A stretch of 64,000 bases of DNA from DATAWK01 sp036267255 (GTDB lineage: Bacteria; Acidobacteriota; Terriglobia; Terriglobales; Acidobacteriaceae), in contig DATAWK010000003.1 of NCBI GenBank assembly GCA_036267255.1, forward strand, positions 123,918 through 187,917, in the 5' to 3' direction. Positions 43,871 through 54,678 of the stretch are shown here, piece by piece. Numbering within the stretch: position 1 is the first letter of the stretch; each line of letters starts with the position of its first letter. Made by a program: the position numbers and the translations under genes. The notes beneath the pieces were generated by a model. It was given only the letters and a program-made list of their open reading frames with translations, was not told the origin of the DNA and did no database searches.

Positions 43871-44665
43871 ATGATGCATTCGGAAATCATCGCCGTAGCT
43901 GTCGCCATCCTTCTGGGGTTGATTTTTGGCAGCTTTCTGAATGTCTGCATCGTTCGCCTGCCTGCCGGCGAATCTATCCTTGTTCCCCGCTCTCACTGCC
44001 GCCATTGCAAGCAACCGGTTGGCGCCATCGACAATATCCCTGTCGTGAGCTGGCTGCTTCTCCGTGGCCGCTGCCGGGCTTGCGGGGCGAGCATTTCCTG
44101 GCAGTATCCCCTGGTGGAAGCGGCAACCGGGATTCTGTTTGCGGCATGTTTTTTGCACACAGGCCTGACATGGCAGACGCTGCTTGATGCGACGGCAGTG
44201 TTTTTGTTGCTTGGCCTGGCTGTGATGGATGCGCAGACATTCCTGCTTCCGAACGTCTTTACGCTGGGCGGGATAGGACTGGCGATTGTGCTGCGGCTGG
44301 CCCAGCCGTCGGCATCGCATCGATGGCTGGCAGGGTTGCGCACGGTGGCGGATGCTCTGGCCGCAGCGCTGGTTTTGCTGTTGGTGCGATGGGTGTATCG
44401 TCTGGCGCGCAGGCAGGAAGGCATGGGACTGGGCGATGTGAAGCTGCTGGCGATGATGGCTGCATTGCTAGGATTGCCGTTGGCGCTGGTGGCGTGCTTT
44501 CTAGCTGTGCTTGCCGGGGCAGGATTTTCTGCGGTCCAGGTTGTCCGAGGCAAGGCCAGCACCCAGGACATGGTTCCCTTTGGAAGCTTTCTGGCGGGCG
44601 CAGGAATTGCGACGATCTTCGCAGGTCCGCCGCTACTGCGCTGGTACCTTGGCTTCTTTCGCTAG
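43871..44665 (+). CDS. Prepilin leader peptidase/N-methyltransferase (PilD/TcpA, A24 family)
   Basis: About 264 aa. The first cytoplasmic loop has two CxxC pairs (CRHCKQPVGAIDNIPVVSW and CRACG), then membrane helices and the two catalytic aspartates of type 4 prepilin peptidases in MDAQTFLLPN and GMGLGDVKLLAMMAA. It cleaves and N-methylates type IV pilin or pseudopilin leaders. The first of two adjacent ATG codons (43871) is used. No pilin gene is near; the secretin at 0.7 kb is the only other possible pilus component in the window. Confidence 0.9.
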   Translation: MMHSEIIAVAVAILLGLIFGSFLNVCIVRLPAGESILVPRSHCRHCKQPVGAIDNIPVVSWLLLRGRCRACGASISWQYPLVEAATGILFAACFLHTGLTWQTLLDATAVFLLLGLAVMDAQTFLLPNVFTLGGIGLAIVLRLAQPSASHRWLAGLRTVADALAAALVLLLVRWVYRLARRQEGMGLGDVKLLAMMAALLGLPLALVACFLAVLAGAGFSAVQVVRGKASTQDMVPFGSFLAGAGIATIFAGPPLLRWYLGFFR

Positions 44666-44677
44666 CAGCAGAAGAGG

Positions 44678-45496
44678 CTAATGATTCCCTGTGCATTTTT
44701 TAGGATCACGAAGAATTTTTTGTGCTTCTTTGGAATGACTTCCGCCAGGATATTGCTGCAGGTAGGCTTTCATCTGGGCCAGCGCGTCGGCGCTCCTATT
44801 CTGCTTGCAGGCAATGTATGCCATGCCAAAGAGCGCGCCCTCATTGGAAGCGTCGTATTGGAGCACATCCTGATACCGCAGATCGGCGCCACGGTAGTCT
44901 CCCGTTGAAACATAAAAATTGGCGACTTTCAGGTCATTCTCGACACGGCCAGCCGGGTTTAGATCCTTGGTGAACTCGTCCTCATGTTCATGCTTCGGCG
45001 TCGATTCACCTAAATCTTCCGGCGGCAGGTTTGCATCGCTGGAACTGACTCCCGGCGGAGGGGAGAGCTTGAGCGGCTGGTTGCTCGCGGGCGATGGCTT
45101 GTCCGTGTCGTCAGCCTTTGCCGCTGCGGCGGACTGCGCCTCTGGAAAGGGATTGTCGGTTGCAGTGGAGTTGGGCTTGGCGGGGGTCTCCTGCGCCCTG
45201 GGTTTTGCGGCTGCTTCCGATTGTGCTTCTGGAAAGGCACTGCTGTTGGCTGTTGCAGGGGGTTGTTTGGATGTTGTGGAGGAAGCATCTTTGCCAGCCG
45301 GTTGCTGCTTCTTATCCGACGCGCTGGAATTTCCCTTGGCCGGTGCGGAACTGGAACTGCTGGAGCTGTCCGAAGTCGACGATTGCTGCGGAGTGGAGCC
45401 ATTCTGCTGACACAGCAGTACTGCCGGAGTTCCGAGCAGAAGGGTTGCCGCCAGGATGGTGCCGATGCGCGTTGCCATACATCTATAGGATGCCAC
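44678..45496 (-). CDS. Exported low-complexity protein with C-terminal TPR-like repeats
   Basis: 272 aa from a GTG start with AAGGG at seven bases. A signal peptide (about 7-30) is followed by a Ser/Ala/Lys/Pro-rich disordered stretch (32-165), which includes an internal repeat (FPEAQSEAAAKP at about 89, FPEAQSAAAAKA at about 117). The C-terminal part (about 185-265) has helical pairs ENDLKVANFYVSTGDYRGAD and EGALFGMAYIACKQNRSADAL, resembling the TPR units of BamD-type proteins. Function unknown. It is convergent with the prepilin peptidase gene. Confidence 0.65.
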   Translation of the reverse strand: MASYRCMATRIGTILAATLLLGTPAVLLCQQNGSTPQQSSTSDSSSSSSSAPAKGNSSASDKKQQPAGKDASSTTSKQPPATANSSAFPEAQSEAAAKPRAQETPAKPNSTATDNPFPEAQSAAAAKADDTDKPSPASNQPLKLSPPPGVSSSDANLPPEDLGESTPKHEHEDEFTKDLNPAGRVENDLKVANFYVSTGDYRGADLRYQDVLQYDASNEGALFGMAYIACKQNRSADALAQMKAYLQQYPGGSHSKEAQKILRDPKKCTGNH

Positions 45497-45612
45497 TAAC
45501 TGCCCTTCCGTGGCAGCAGAGAGTCTTGTAAAGTGCGGGCAATGCGCTGCTATACTTGGAGGGTTCTCTGCAATGATTCTCTGGGCAGCCTCTAAAGAAA
45601 ACTTTCAAAATC

Positions 45613-46113
45613 ATGGGTTTGATTATTCGTTCCTCCGCTATTCATGCCGCGGGCTGCTACACTACGCAGCCGATTTCAACGGGTGCGCGCGTTATTGAGT
45701 ACATTGGGCCGCGCATCGACAAGGACGAGGCCGATGCCAAGTACGAAAATAGCCCAACAACCTATTTATTCGGCATTGGGGACGGGACCATGGTGATCGA
45801 TGGGCACGGCACGGCCATGTTTATCAATCATTCCTGTGATCCGAATTGCGAGACGGAAGAGGTTGATGGGCGTGTTTGGATTCGTGCCATACGCGATATC
45901 GCCATGGGCGACGAGCTGACCTACGATTACAACCTCTATGACGGCGAAGACGATGAGGCCTATTGCAATTGTGGCGCGCGGAGTTGCCGGAAAAGCATGT
46001 ACTCCGAAGAGGAACTGAAACGACGCAGACGCTCGGCGGCGCGAAAATCCAGTGCGCGTACGCGCAAGGCATCCAAAACGCTGGAGCGAAAGGCAGTCGC
46101 TGTTCGCAGTTAA
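45613..46113 (+). CDS. SET-domain protein-lysine methyltransferase
   Basis: 166 aa. The SET domain spans residues 1-115. The SAM-binding NHSCDPNC (72-79), the catalytic ELTYDY (101-106) and a post-SET zinc cluster (YCNCG, Cys118/120, and Cys125 in RSCRKSMY) are all present, so it looks active. A Lys/Arg-rich tail (about 135-166) could bind nucleic acid or a basic partner. SET domains are rare and scattered in bacteria; known bacterial ones methylate ribosomal, effector or histone-like proteins. The target here is unknown. Confidence 0.88.
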   Translation: MGLIIRSSAIHAAGCYTTQPISTGARVIEYIGPRIDKDEADAKYENSPTTYLFGIGDGTMVIDGHGTAMFINHSCDPNCETEEVDGRVWIRAIRDIAMGDELTYDYNLYDGEDDEAYCNCGARSCRKSMYSEEELKRRRRSAARKSSARTRKASKTLERKAVAVRS

Positions 46114-46232
46114 GCGTCTCCAGTGCCGATGCCGATGCCGTGAAGCGCAGCGATACAATACGGCTATGGCGGTTCCGTCTATGACTCTTACGTCTATGCC
46201 TGTTTTGCCGAGTGTGATTCTCTAAGGTCGAT

Positions 46233-48089
46233 ATGTCCTATCAAGTACTGGCACGCAAATATCGCCCACAACGATTTGCCGATGTTGCCGGGCAGGAGCA
46301 TGTCACCCGAACATTGCTCAATGCACTGGCGCAGAACCGCATCGCGCATGGCTATATTTTCAGCGGTCATCGCGGCATTGGCAAAACGACCGTAGCGCGT
46401 ATTTTAGCCATGGCGCTCAACTGCCGGAATGCGGTTGGCTCACCGGAACGTCCGACGCCGGAGCCTTGCGGGACCTGCGTTGCATGCACGGAAATTCGCG
46501 TGGGCAACGCCGTCGATGTAATCGAAATCGATGCGGCAACCAATCGCGGAATTGACGAGATTCGTGAACTGCGCGAGGCGGCGCGATACAGCCCGGCGCG
46601 CGATCGTTACAAAATCTACATTCTTGATGAAGCGCACCAGATTACCGACGCTGCGTTCAATGCCCTGCTGAAGACGCTGGAAGAGCCGCCGGCGCATGTC
46701 GTATTTATGATGGCGACGACACAGCCGGAAGATATTCCGCAAACGATTCGCTCGCGCTGCCAGCATTTCAGCTTCCATGCTGTTCGCTTTGAGGTGATCC
46801 TGCAGCAGCTTCGCCAGATTGCGGAGCAGGAGCAGATCAATGCGGAAGAATCCGCGCTTTCGTTGCTGGCCGAGGCCGGTGACGGGTCGATACGCGATGC
46901 ACTCTCCATCATGGACCAGGCGATTGCCAGCGCAGCCTATGACAGCGGCCAGCCGAAGCTGGAGGTGGAACAGGTTCGCTCATTGATGGGTACGGTGTCG
47001 AACGCGGTTTTTGAGCAGATGCTGTTAGCCGTAAAGGAGCAAAACGCTGCTTCCATGCTGGAACAGGCGGCGGTGCTGCTGGATGCGGGGAATGCACCGC
47101 AACAGATTGCACGCCAGTTTGTCCGGTTTCTGCGCAACTGCCTGATGGCCAAAATTGCAGGAAACAATTCGGATCTGCTTCAGGTATCCGAGGAAGAACG
47201 CGCACGCGCCGGACGCGCGGCAGCGATCTTTTCAGAAGAAGATCTGACGCGCTTTCTGAATACCATGTTGCGGACATTCGATGATCTGGGCTATCGGCAG
47301 GAGCAGCGCTTTCATCTGGAACTGGGCCTGCTGAAGCTGGTCTATACGCAGCGGCTTTTACCGCTGGAAGACATTCTGCGGCATTTATCGGCGGGGACCG
47401 CGCTGCCGTCGCCATCCAAGGTACCCTCCGCGCTCGGAGCATCTTCTTCTGTGATGGCAGCCCCCGGAGCAGCACGACCTGCTCCCGCAGCGATTTCAAT
47501 GCCGAAGCCACTCGTGGCTGAGACTTCGGTTTCTGTAACTCCGGAAAACTCCCGGCCTGTTCCCCCGGAAAATTCTGCTGCTCTTTTGAATGGTAGCGAG
47601 AACGCTACGCCGTTTGCCCCAGCGAAACCAAGGAGCGCGGCTCCGGCACTGCAAACGGAAGAGCCTGCCCCGATGATTCCGGCTGACGATGGGGCGGCGA
47701 AAGAGCTTCCGGATGCAGAATTGCTGCGTACGGCAATTTGCAGCGATCTGGCGAAGGGCGGACATCAGACAGCCGCTTCCCTGCTGGAGGCCGGTACATG
47801 GCAGTGGAATGGGAAAGAACTACAGGTGCAGGCGGTCGCATCCAAAGTGATGCTGGAGATGGCCTACACCCCGGAGGCACAACGAATTGCCCGGGATTGT
47901 TTTCGCCGACTGGCGGGGGCGGGCGCCAACCTGAACGTGGTTCCGGAGCCCCGCGGCACTCATGCTGCAGCGCCAAAAGCGCCAGTCAAGAGCGCATCGC
48001 AGACGATGGATCATCCCCTGGTGCGGCGTGCGCAGGAGTTGTTTCAGGCGGAAATTCGCAGTGTCGTCAACCTTCGCGAACGAAGCTGA
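46233..48089 (+). CDS. dnaX: DNA polymerase III subunits gamma/tau
   Basis: 618 aa clamp-loader subunit. AAA+ domain with Walker A GHRGIGKTT, a Cys4 zinc module (CRNAV...CGTCVAC) near residues 70-87, Walker B IYILDEAHQI and sensor MATTQPEDIP. Domains II-III follow to about residue 375, then a Pro/Ala-rich linker and a tau-like C-terminal domain (about 490-618). No A/AAAAAG-type shift site was searched out. It leads the conserved dnaX-ybaB-recR group. Confidence 0.95.
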   Translation: MSYQVLARKYRPQRFADVAGQEHVTRTLLNALAQNRIAHGYIFSGHRGIGKTTVARILAMALNCRNAVGSPERPTPEPCGTCVACTEIRVGNAVDVIEIDAATNRGIDEIRELREAARYSPARDRYKIYILDEAHQITDAAFNALLKTLEEPPAHVVFMMATTQPEDIPQTIRSRCQHFSFHAVRFEVILQQLRQIAEQEQINAEESALSLLAEAGDGSIRDALSIMDQAIASAAYDSGQPKLEVEQVRSLMGTVSNAVFEQMLLAVKEQNAASMLEQAAVLLDAGNAPQQIARQFVRFLRNCLMAKIAGNNSDLLQVSEEERARAGRAAAIFSEEDLTRFLNTMLRTFDDLGYRQEQRFHLELGLLKLVYTQRLLPLEDILRHLSAGTALPSPSKVPSALGASSSVMAAPGAARPAPAAISMPKPLVAETSVSVTPENSRPVPPENSAALLNGSENATPFAPAKPRSAAPALQTEEPAPMIPADDGAAKELPDAELLRTAICSDLAKGGHQTAASLLEAGTWQWNGKELQVQAVASKVMLEMAYTPEAQRIARDCFRRLAGAGANLNVVPEPRGTHAAAPKAPVKSASQTMDHPLVRRAQELFQAEIRSVVNLRERS

Positions 48090-48110
48090 TTTTCGCAAGA
48101 AAAGGATTTT

Positions 48111-48437
48111 ATGGACCTAGGCAATCTGAAAGAAATGATGGAACGGGCACAACAGATGCAGCAGCAGATGGAACAGGCCATGACGCAGGTTTCCGTCGAA
48201 GGTTCGGCTGGCGCGGGCGCTGTTACCGTGCAGATGAATGGCAAAAAGCAAGTGCTGCGCGTGCAGATTGACCCGGCTGCAGCGGGCAGCGGCAGCTCCA
48301 CCGCCGACCTGGAGATGCTGCAGGACCTGATTGTCGCCGCATGCAATGACGCCGCACGCAGAGTGGACGAGGCGCTCCAGAGCAAGCTTTCCGGAACCCT
48401 GGGCGGAATGGATCTGCTGAATATGCTTGGCAAGTAA
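48111..48437 (+). CDS. ybaB: YbaB/EbfC nucleoid-associated protein
   Basis: 108 aa. Shows the family pattern: N-terminal helix LGNLKEMMERAQQMQQQMEQAM, beta strands carrying VSVEGSAGAGAVTVQMNGKK, and a C-terminal helix with DLIVAACNDAARRVDEAL ahead of KLSGTLGG. It binds DNA as a dimer and coats the nucleoid. AAAAGGA precedes the ATG. Position 21 bases after dnaX and before recR is the standard order across bacteria. Confidence 0.93.
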   Translation: MDLGNLKEMMERAQQMQQQMEQAMTQVSVEGSAGAGAVTVQMNGKKQVLRVQIDPAAAGSGSSTADLEMLQDLIVAACNDAARRVDEALQSKLSGTLGGMDLLNMLGK

Positions 48438-48576
48438 ACGACACGCCGGGCAGAAAACCTATCTCGCATGCACAATCCAATCACAGAACGAAAATCCATG
48501 AACGAACCTATACAAACGGCAAAGCGTTTCGACGCACCAAATTGTTTCGACTTCGCCCCATGCAACGGAGGTGGGT

Positions 48577-49176
48577 TTGTCTCGTTTTGCTGAACCGTTA
48601 TCCCGCCTGATCGACGAACTGAACAAACTTCCCGGAATCGGCAGAAAGACCGCGCAACGGCTGGCGTTTCATCTGCTCCGCACACAGGAAGAGGATGCTA
48701 TTGCGCTGGCAGAGGCGATCCGTGAGTTAAAAGCGCACCTGCGGCTTTGCTCCGTCTGCAGCAACATTACCGACATCGACCCATGTGTCTTTTGCGTCAA
48801 CCCTGCACGCAACCAGCGCATGATCTGCGTGGTGGAAGAGCCTTCAAATATCGCCAGCGTAGAGAAAACGAAGCGATATACGGGGGTGTATCACGTTCTA
48901 CACGGCGCACTGTCTCCGCTGAATGGCATTGGCCCGCAGCAACTGCGTATCGACGGACTGCTGACGCGCGCGCGTGAGGGACAGGCAGATGAAATTATCC
49001 TTGCGACGAATCCCACGACAGAGGGAGAAGCGACGGCCATGTTCCTGGCCGAGCAGCTACGCGGGTTGCCGGTTCGCATCACGCGCATCGCCACGGGTAT
49101 TCCTGCCGGAGCCGACATTGAATACGCCGATGAGGTAACCATGGCCCGTGCGATGGAAGGCCGTCACGAGATGTAG
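48577..49176 (+). CDS. recR: Recombination protein RecR
   Basis: About 199 aa. Works with RecF/RecO in RecA loading at gaps. Helix-hairpin-helix LNKLPGIGRKTAQRLAFHLL, a Cys4 zinc finger CSVC...CVFC (about residues 55-70) and a Toprim domain with ICVVEEPSNI and TNPTTEGEATAMFL. The start is chosen at the TTG (48577), which lies a few bases after GGAGGT and yields the usual MSRFAEPL beginning; the GTG at 48571 overlaps that ribosome-binding site. Confidence 0.94.
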   Translation: MSRFAEPLSRLIDELNKLPGIGRKTAQRLAFHLLRTQEEDAIALAEAIRELKAHLRLCSVCSNITDIDPCVFCVNPARNQRMICVVEEPSNIASVEKTKRYTGVYHVLHGALSPLNGIGPQQLRIDGLLTRAREGQADEIILATNPTTEGEATAMFLAEQLRGLPVRITRIATGIPAGADIEYADEVTMARAMEGRHEM

Positions 49177-49207
49177 GAGCATCCTTTTCGGGGTGCGTTC
49201 CCGTTGT

Positions 49208-49579
49208 TCAGGATCGAAGCCGTGCGAGCAAATCCTGAGGGTGAACCGGCTTGGCCAGAATCTCAAATTCATGACCCTGCATGTGGGCCCGGTCCAGCAA
49301 ATCCGCGGTGGCAGCCTGACCGGAGAAGAGCAGGATCTTGCATTGCGGCAGAAGGCTGCGAATTCGAATCGCCGCGTCAATGCCATTCATGTCTGCCATG
49401 ATGACGTCGCTGATGACCATGTCCGGACGGAGTATCTCAGCCACTTCAACAGCGCGCTCGCCGCTGTAAACAGCCGTCGCGTCGAAGCCACTTTGATTGA
49501 GAATGATGACGAGCGTATCTGCAATGACCCGTTCATCATCTACGATTAATACTTTGGGTTTCTCCAGTGTCTCTACCAT
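49208..49579 (-). CDS. Stand-alone receiver-domain response regulator
   Basis: About 123 aa from the ATG at 49579. Acidic pair in VLIVDDERVI, phospho-acceptor Asp in MVISDVIMADMNGID, Thr/Ser in KILLFSGQ and Lys in ILAKPVHP. There is no output domain, so it signals by protein contact like CheY or Spo0F. No kinase adjoins it. The stop lies 30 bases from the convergent recR stop. Confidence 0.85.
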   Translation of the reverse strand: MVETLEKPKVLIVDDERVIADTLVIILNQSGFDATAVYSGERAVEVAEILRPDMVISDVIMADMNGIDAAIRIRSLLPQCKILLFSGQAATADLLDRAHMQGHEFEILAKPVHPQDLLARLRS

Positions 49580-49799
49580 ATCTCCCAAACATGCTCGCTG
49601 GTCGAAGCGGCACCAGCGCAGAAAGCCCTTCGAATCCAAATTTAATGTAAATCCACACTACTACATTGACGGAAGACAACCTCTTCAGGATAGACTAAAA
49701 ACTCAAAGCCACGACTGTTCCCTATCTGTTACGGTTACATAAATTCCACTGGATTCCATCCAAACCGTTTGTCGGTATGGATTTTGGGGCTAATCTAGC

Positions 49800-51139
49800 A
49801 TGACTCAGGCAATCATTCGCGCTGAGCAGGTGGAAAAGTTCTACTCGCAGCCAAGTGAGAACCGCATTCAGGTGATCTCAGCGACAGACCTTTCCATTCT
49901 GCCCGGAGAAATCGTCGCTCTGCTGGGGCCTTCGGGTTCCGGGAAATCGACGCTGTTGCGCATGCTGACCGGGCTTTCCGAGCCGACGGCAGGCCAGGTG
50001 TACTGGCACGAGCAACCCATCGCAAATGCCACCCCGAACGTGTCGATCGTCTTTCAGAGCTTTGCCCTGTTTCCGTGGCTGAGCGTGCTTGAAAATGTGG
50101 AAGCGCCCCTGAAGGCGCGTGGCGTGACCCCGGACGAGCGGCGGGAACGCAGCCTGCACATGCTGGATACGGTGGGTCTGGACGGCTTTCAGAGCGCTTA
50201 TCCCAAGGAGCTTTCCGGAGGCATGCGGCAGCGGGTCGGCTTTGCGCGTGCGCTGGTGGTAGAGCCGGAAGTGCTGTTTATGGACGAGCCGTTCTCGTCC
50301 CTGGACGTGCTGACGGCAGAGAATCTGCGTAGCGAACTCCTGGAGCTTTGGCAGAAAAAAACGCTGCCTACGCAGGCAATCTTTATTGTTACGCACAACA
50401 TTGAAGAGGCCGTTCTACTGGCCGACCGCATTCTGGTTCTGGGGCGCAATCCGGGCCATGTTCGTACCGACTTTCATGTACCCCTGGAGCATCCGCGCGA
50501 CCGGAAACAGCCAGAATTTACGCAACTGGTGGACTATATCTATAAGGTGCTGACGCGGCCGGATGTCGAGCCCGCCGAGGTGCCGTCGCTTTCCGGCAAG
50601 CGCGTGCGCGACCAGCGCCAGATGCATTACCAGATGCTGCCCCATGCGCGTCCGGGTGGCATCGCCGGCTTGCTGGAGTTGTTGCTGGATAAAGATGGGC
50701 GCGATGATATTTATCGCCTGGCCGATGACCTTGCCTTTGAAGTGGATGATCTACTGCCGATCGTCGATGCAGCTACCCTGTTGGGCTTCCTGACGGTCGT
50801 AGAAGGCGATGCTGTCCTGACGCCCGAAGGCCGCGCCTTCGCAGAAGCAGATATTCAGAATCAGAAGCTGCTGTTTCACAAGGCAGCCACGGAAAAAATC
50901 CTGTTGCTGCGCCAGATCACGCGCGCGCTGGAGACAAAATCCAACCACTCCGTGCCGGAAGAATTTTTCCACGATATGCTCGATGAACAATTCAGCGAGG
51001 AAGAGACGATTCGGCAGATGGAAACCGCCATCAACTGGGGCCGCTACGCAGAGCTGTTCGATTTTGACGCTGCGCGGCGGCGCTTTATCCAGGTGCAACC
51101 GGGCCCCGAGGCATTGGAAGACACAGAAAGCGCTGCACG

Positions 51140-51143
<4 letters not shown>
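49800..51143 (+). CDS. ABC importer ATPase with C-terminal AAA-associated domain (nitrate/sulfonate/taurine type)
   Basis: 447 aa. ATPase domain (about 5-260): Walker A GPSGSGKST, Q-loop FQSFALFPWLSV, signature LSGGMRQRVGFARAL, Walker B VLFMDEPFSSLD and H-loop IVTHNIEEA. The extra C-terminal domain (about 285-435) is of the AAA-associated type with LLPHARPGGIAGLLELL-like and winged-helix-like segments, thought to be regulatory. Family members power uptake of nitrate, sulfonates or bicarbonate-like anions. Overlaps the permease gene by 4 bases. Confidence 0.88.
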
Positions 51144-52912
<1,769 letters not shown>

Positions 52913-52915
52913 GTC

Positions 52916-52933
52916 AGGGTTCTTGTTAACCCT
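52916..52933. terminator. Small hairpin between convergent genes
   Basis: AGGGTT (52916-52921) pairs with AACCCT (52928-52933) around a 6-base loop, in the 19-base gap between convergent stops. No T-run; a weak terminator at best. Confidence 0.3.
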
Positions 52934-53918
52934 AGTCTTCGTGCAGCATGCTGGGTTCTTCCGGAGAACGCAGGCGGACGAGCCGGTCAATCGTGTAGGG
53001 AGCACGATACTGGCTTTGATAGAAGTGCCGTACCTGCAGCTCGCCTAACAGACCAATCGCCAACATTTGAATGCCCGCCAATACCAGTACACCGGCGATG
53101 ACGAACAAGGGGCCGTGTTCATCCATGACGTGCTGATGCGTAAAGATTTTGAGCAGCAGCAACCACATGGAAAGACCCGTACCACCGAGCATGCTGACCG
53201 CGCCCAGCGAACCAAAAAAATGCATCGGGCGGGACATGTACTTCAACAGGAAGCGAATGGTCATCAGGTCAAAGAAGACCCGGAAGGTGCGCGAAATGCC
53301 GTAGTGCGATTTTCCCTTTTCGCGATTGACGTTCTTGATGGGAATTTCGCAAATGGACGCACCGTACCAGGATGCCAGCGCTGGAATAAAGCGGTGCATC
53401 TCGCCGTAGAGCGGAATGTTGTGGATGACTTCGCGGCGATACGCCTTGAAGGTGGTGCCGAAATCGTGAATGTCGACGCCGGAGAGCCTGGCCATCAACC
53501 AGTTGGCGCAGCGTGATGGAAAACGGCGCATGACAAAGTTGTCGATGCGATCCTTACGCCAGCCGCTGACGACGTCATAGCCCTCTTCCAGCTTAGCCAG
53601 AAAATTCGGAATCTCCGCAGGATCGTGCTGCAGGTCGCCATCCATGGACAGGATGAAGTCGCCCTGCGCGTGGTCAAACCCGGCAGCCAAGGCGGAAGTC
53701 TGGCCGAAATTGCGGCGCAGTTTTACCACCAGCACGCGGCTGTCGACTGCCGTGATCTCTTCCAGCAGGCGGTAGGTGCGATCGGAGGAGCCGTCATCGA
53801 CAAAAACCAGCTCAAAGGAGTCGCCCACCTGCTCCATGACGGCCTTCAGGCGATCGTACATGGCGGTGACGTTGTCTTCTTCGTTATGGAATGGAACGAC
53901 GACGGAGTACTTTGGCAT
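52932..53918 (-). CDS. Membrane glycosyltransferase family 2 (ArnC/DPM1-like)
   Basis: About 328 aa from the ATG at 53918; the frame is open into the tRNA region further upstream, which is not coding. The GT-A domain has VVVPFHNEEDNV, FVDDGSSDRTY, the donor-binding SMDGDLQHDP and DFGTTFKAYRREV. Two C-terminal membrane helices (about 235-260 and 270-295) anchor it. It should move a sugar from a nucleotide to polyprenyl phosphate for later use in envelope glycans. Confidence 0.88.
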   Translation of the reverse strand: MPKYSVVVPFHNEEDNVTAMYDRLKAVMEQVGDSFELVFVDDGSSDRTYRLLEEITAVDSRVLVVKLRRNFGQTSALAAGFDHAQGDFILSMDGDLQHDPAEIPNFLAKLEEGYDVVSGWRKDRIDNFVMRRFPSRCANWLMARLSGVDIHDFGTTFKAYRREVIHNIPLYGEMHRFIPALASWYGASICEIPIKNVNREKGKSHYGISRTFRVFFDLMTIRFLLKYMSRPMHFFGSLGAVSMLGGTGLSMWLLLLKIFTHQHVMDEHGPLFVIAGVLVLAGIQMLAIGLLGELQVRHFYQSQYRAPYTIDRLVRLRSPEEPSMLHED

Positions 53919-54063
53919 AGTCTTTAGTATAACGTTTTGACTTATTTTCGTGGCAGAATCCAGGCCTGCACCGGTGCTGGAAATGGTTCGGCCTGATCGG
54001 CTGTCACGCCGGCTTTCTGCGCACTGCTTTGCTGTGTTAGATTCAAACTTTAGACGCCTGCAT

Positions 54064-54151
54064 GGAGAGATGGCCGAGTGGCTGAAGGCGCACGCTTGGA
54101 AAGCGTGTTTACCGCAAGGTAACGTGGGTTCGAATCCCACTCTCTCCGCCA
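54064..54151 (+). tRNA. tRNA-Ser (anticodon GGA)
   Basis: Acceptor stem GGAGAGA (54064-54070) pairs with TCTCTCC (54141-54147). The anticodon stem is CACGC/GCGTG with loop TTGGAAA, giving anticodon GGA at 54098-54100 (reads UCC/UCU). A long variable arm of the serine type (ACCGCAAGGT) and the T-loop GTGGG-TTCGAAT-CCCAC follow. CCA is encoded (54149-54151). It marks the left edge of the island-like region. Confidence 0.95.
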
Positions 54152-54195
54152 TTCCCTCGTTTCAGGACATCCAAGGAAATCCAGGAACCAAAGAA

Positions 54196-54226
54196 AAGCC
54201 CCAGTAAATACTGGGGCTTCGTCTTT
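54196..54226 (+). terminator. Rho-independent terminator after tRNA-Ser
   Basis: AAGCCCCAGTA (54196-54206) pairs perfectly with TACTGGGGCTT (54209-54219) around a 2-base gap, followed by CGTCTTT. A very stable hairpin 45 bases after the tRNA. Confidence 0.8.
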
Positions 54227-54238
54227 CTGCATCCGAAG

Positions 54239-54451
54239 AGGCAAGATGGAAGCCGGATGCTGGTGGCTTTTGGCATAGACCCCATGATGCAGCGCAAGGC
54301 CGAAAAAGCGACAGCCGAAAATTCCTTCCAAATTGTTTCGCTACGCTGGTTGGAACATTGGAGGCACGGGAAGAGTCCCCGCCATGTGGACTACGTGACA
54401 CGGCGCATTGAAGCCGATATTCAGCCAAGTCTCGGTGCGCGACCCGCGTGA
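54239..54451 (+). pseudogene. Truncated P4-type tyrosine integrase remnant
   Basis: About 70 codons open, with MLVAFGIDPMMQRKAEKA (the linker after the N-terminal arm domain of prophage-type integrases: GIDP..QRKAEKA), then NSFQIVSLRWLEHW, HVDYVTRRIEADI and QPSLGARP, which is the core-binding SAM-like domain. It stops at once after LGARPA. The arm domain before it and the whole catalytic domain (Arg-His-Arg-Tyr) after it are missing, so it is inactive. Lying 88 bases from a tRNA 3' end in the same orientation is the classic place of an island integrase. The 228 bases from 54452 to 54678 hold nothing I recognise. Confidence 0.75.
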
Positions 54452-54678
54452 CGTTCCTCTGACGATTGCACGCCGACGCTCAGCGCTACACCGTCATCTG
54501 TGAAGACCCAATTGGGTGGTCCGCTGGCATATGGGTCGTCGGAATGAACGGTTCCTCTTGTGCGAAAGGGGTCGGTCCCCTGCTTCCGATTTCTGTAGCC
54601 TTCGATTCAGATGTAGAACAATTATATGCAGATGCTGTATTTTTGAAGAGAGCATTCCAGAAGTACCGCTTAAGTGCT

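Noticed and set aside
53950..54207. Plus-strand frame of 85 codons across the tRNA
   Set aside because: It runs through tRNA-Ser; the tRNA cloverleaf explains the sequence.
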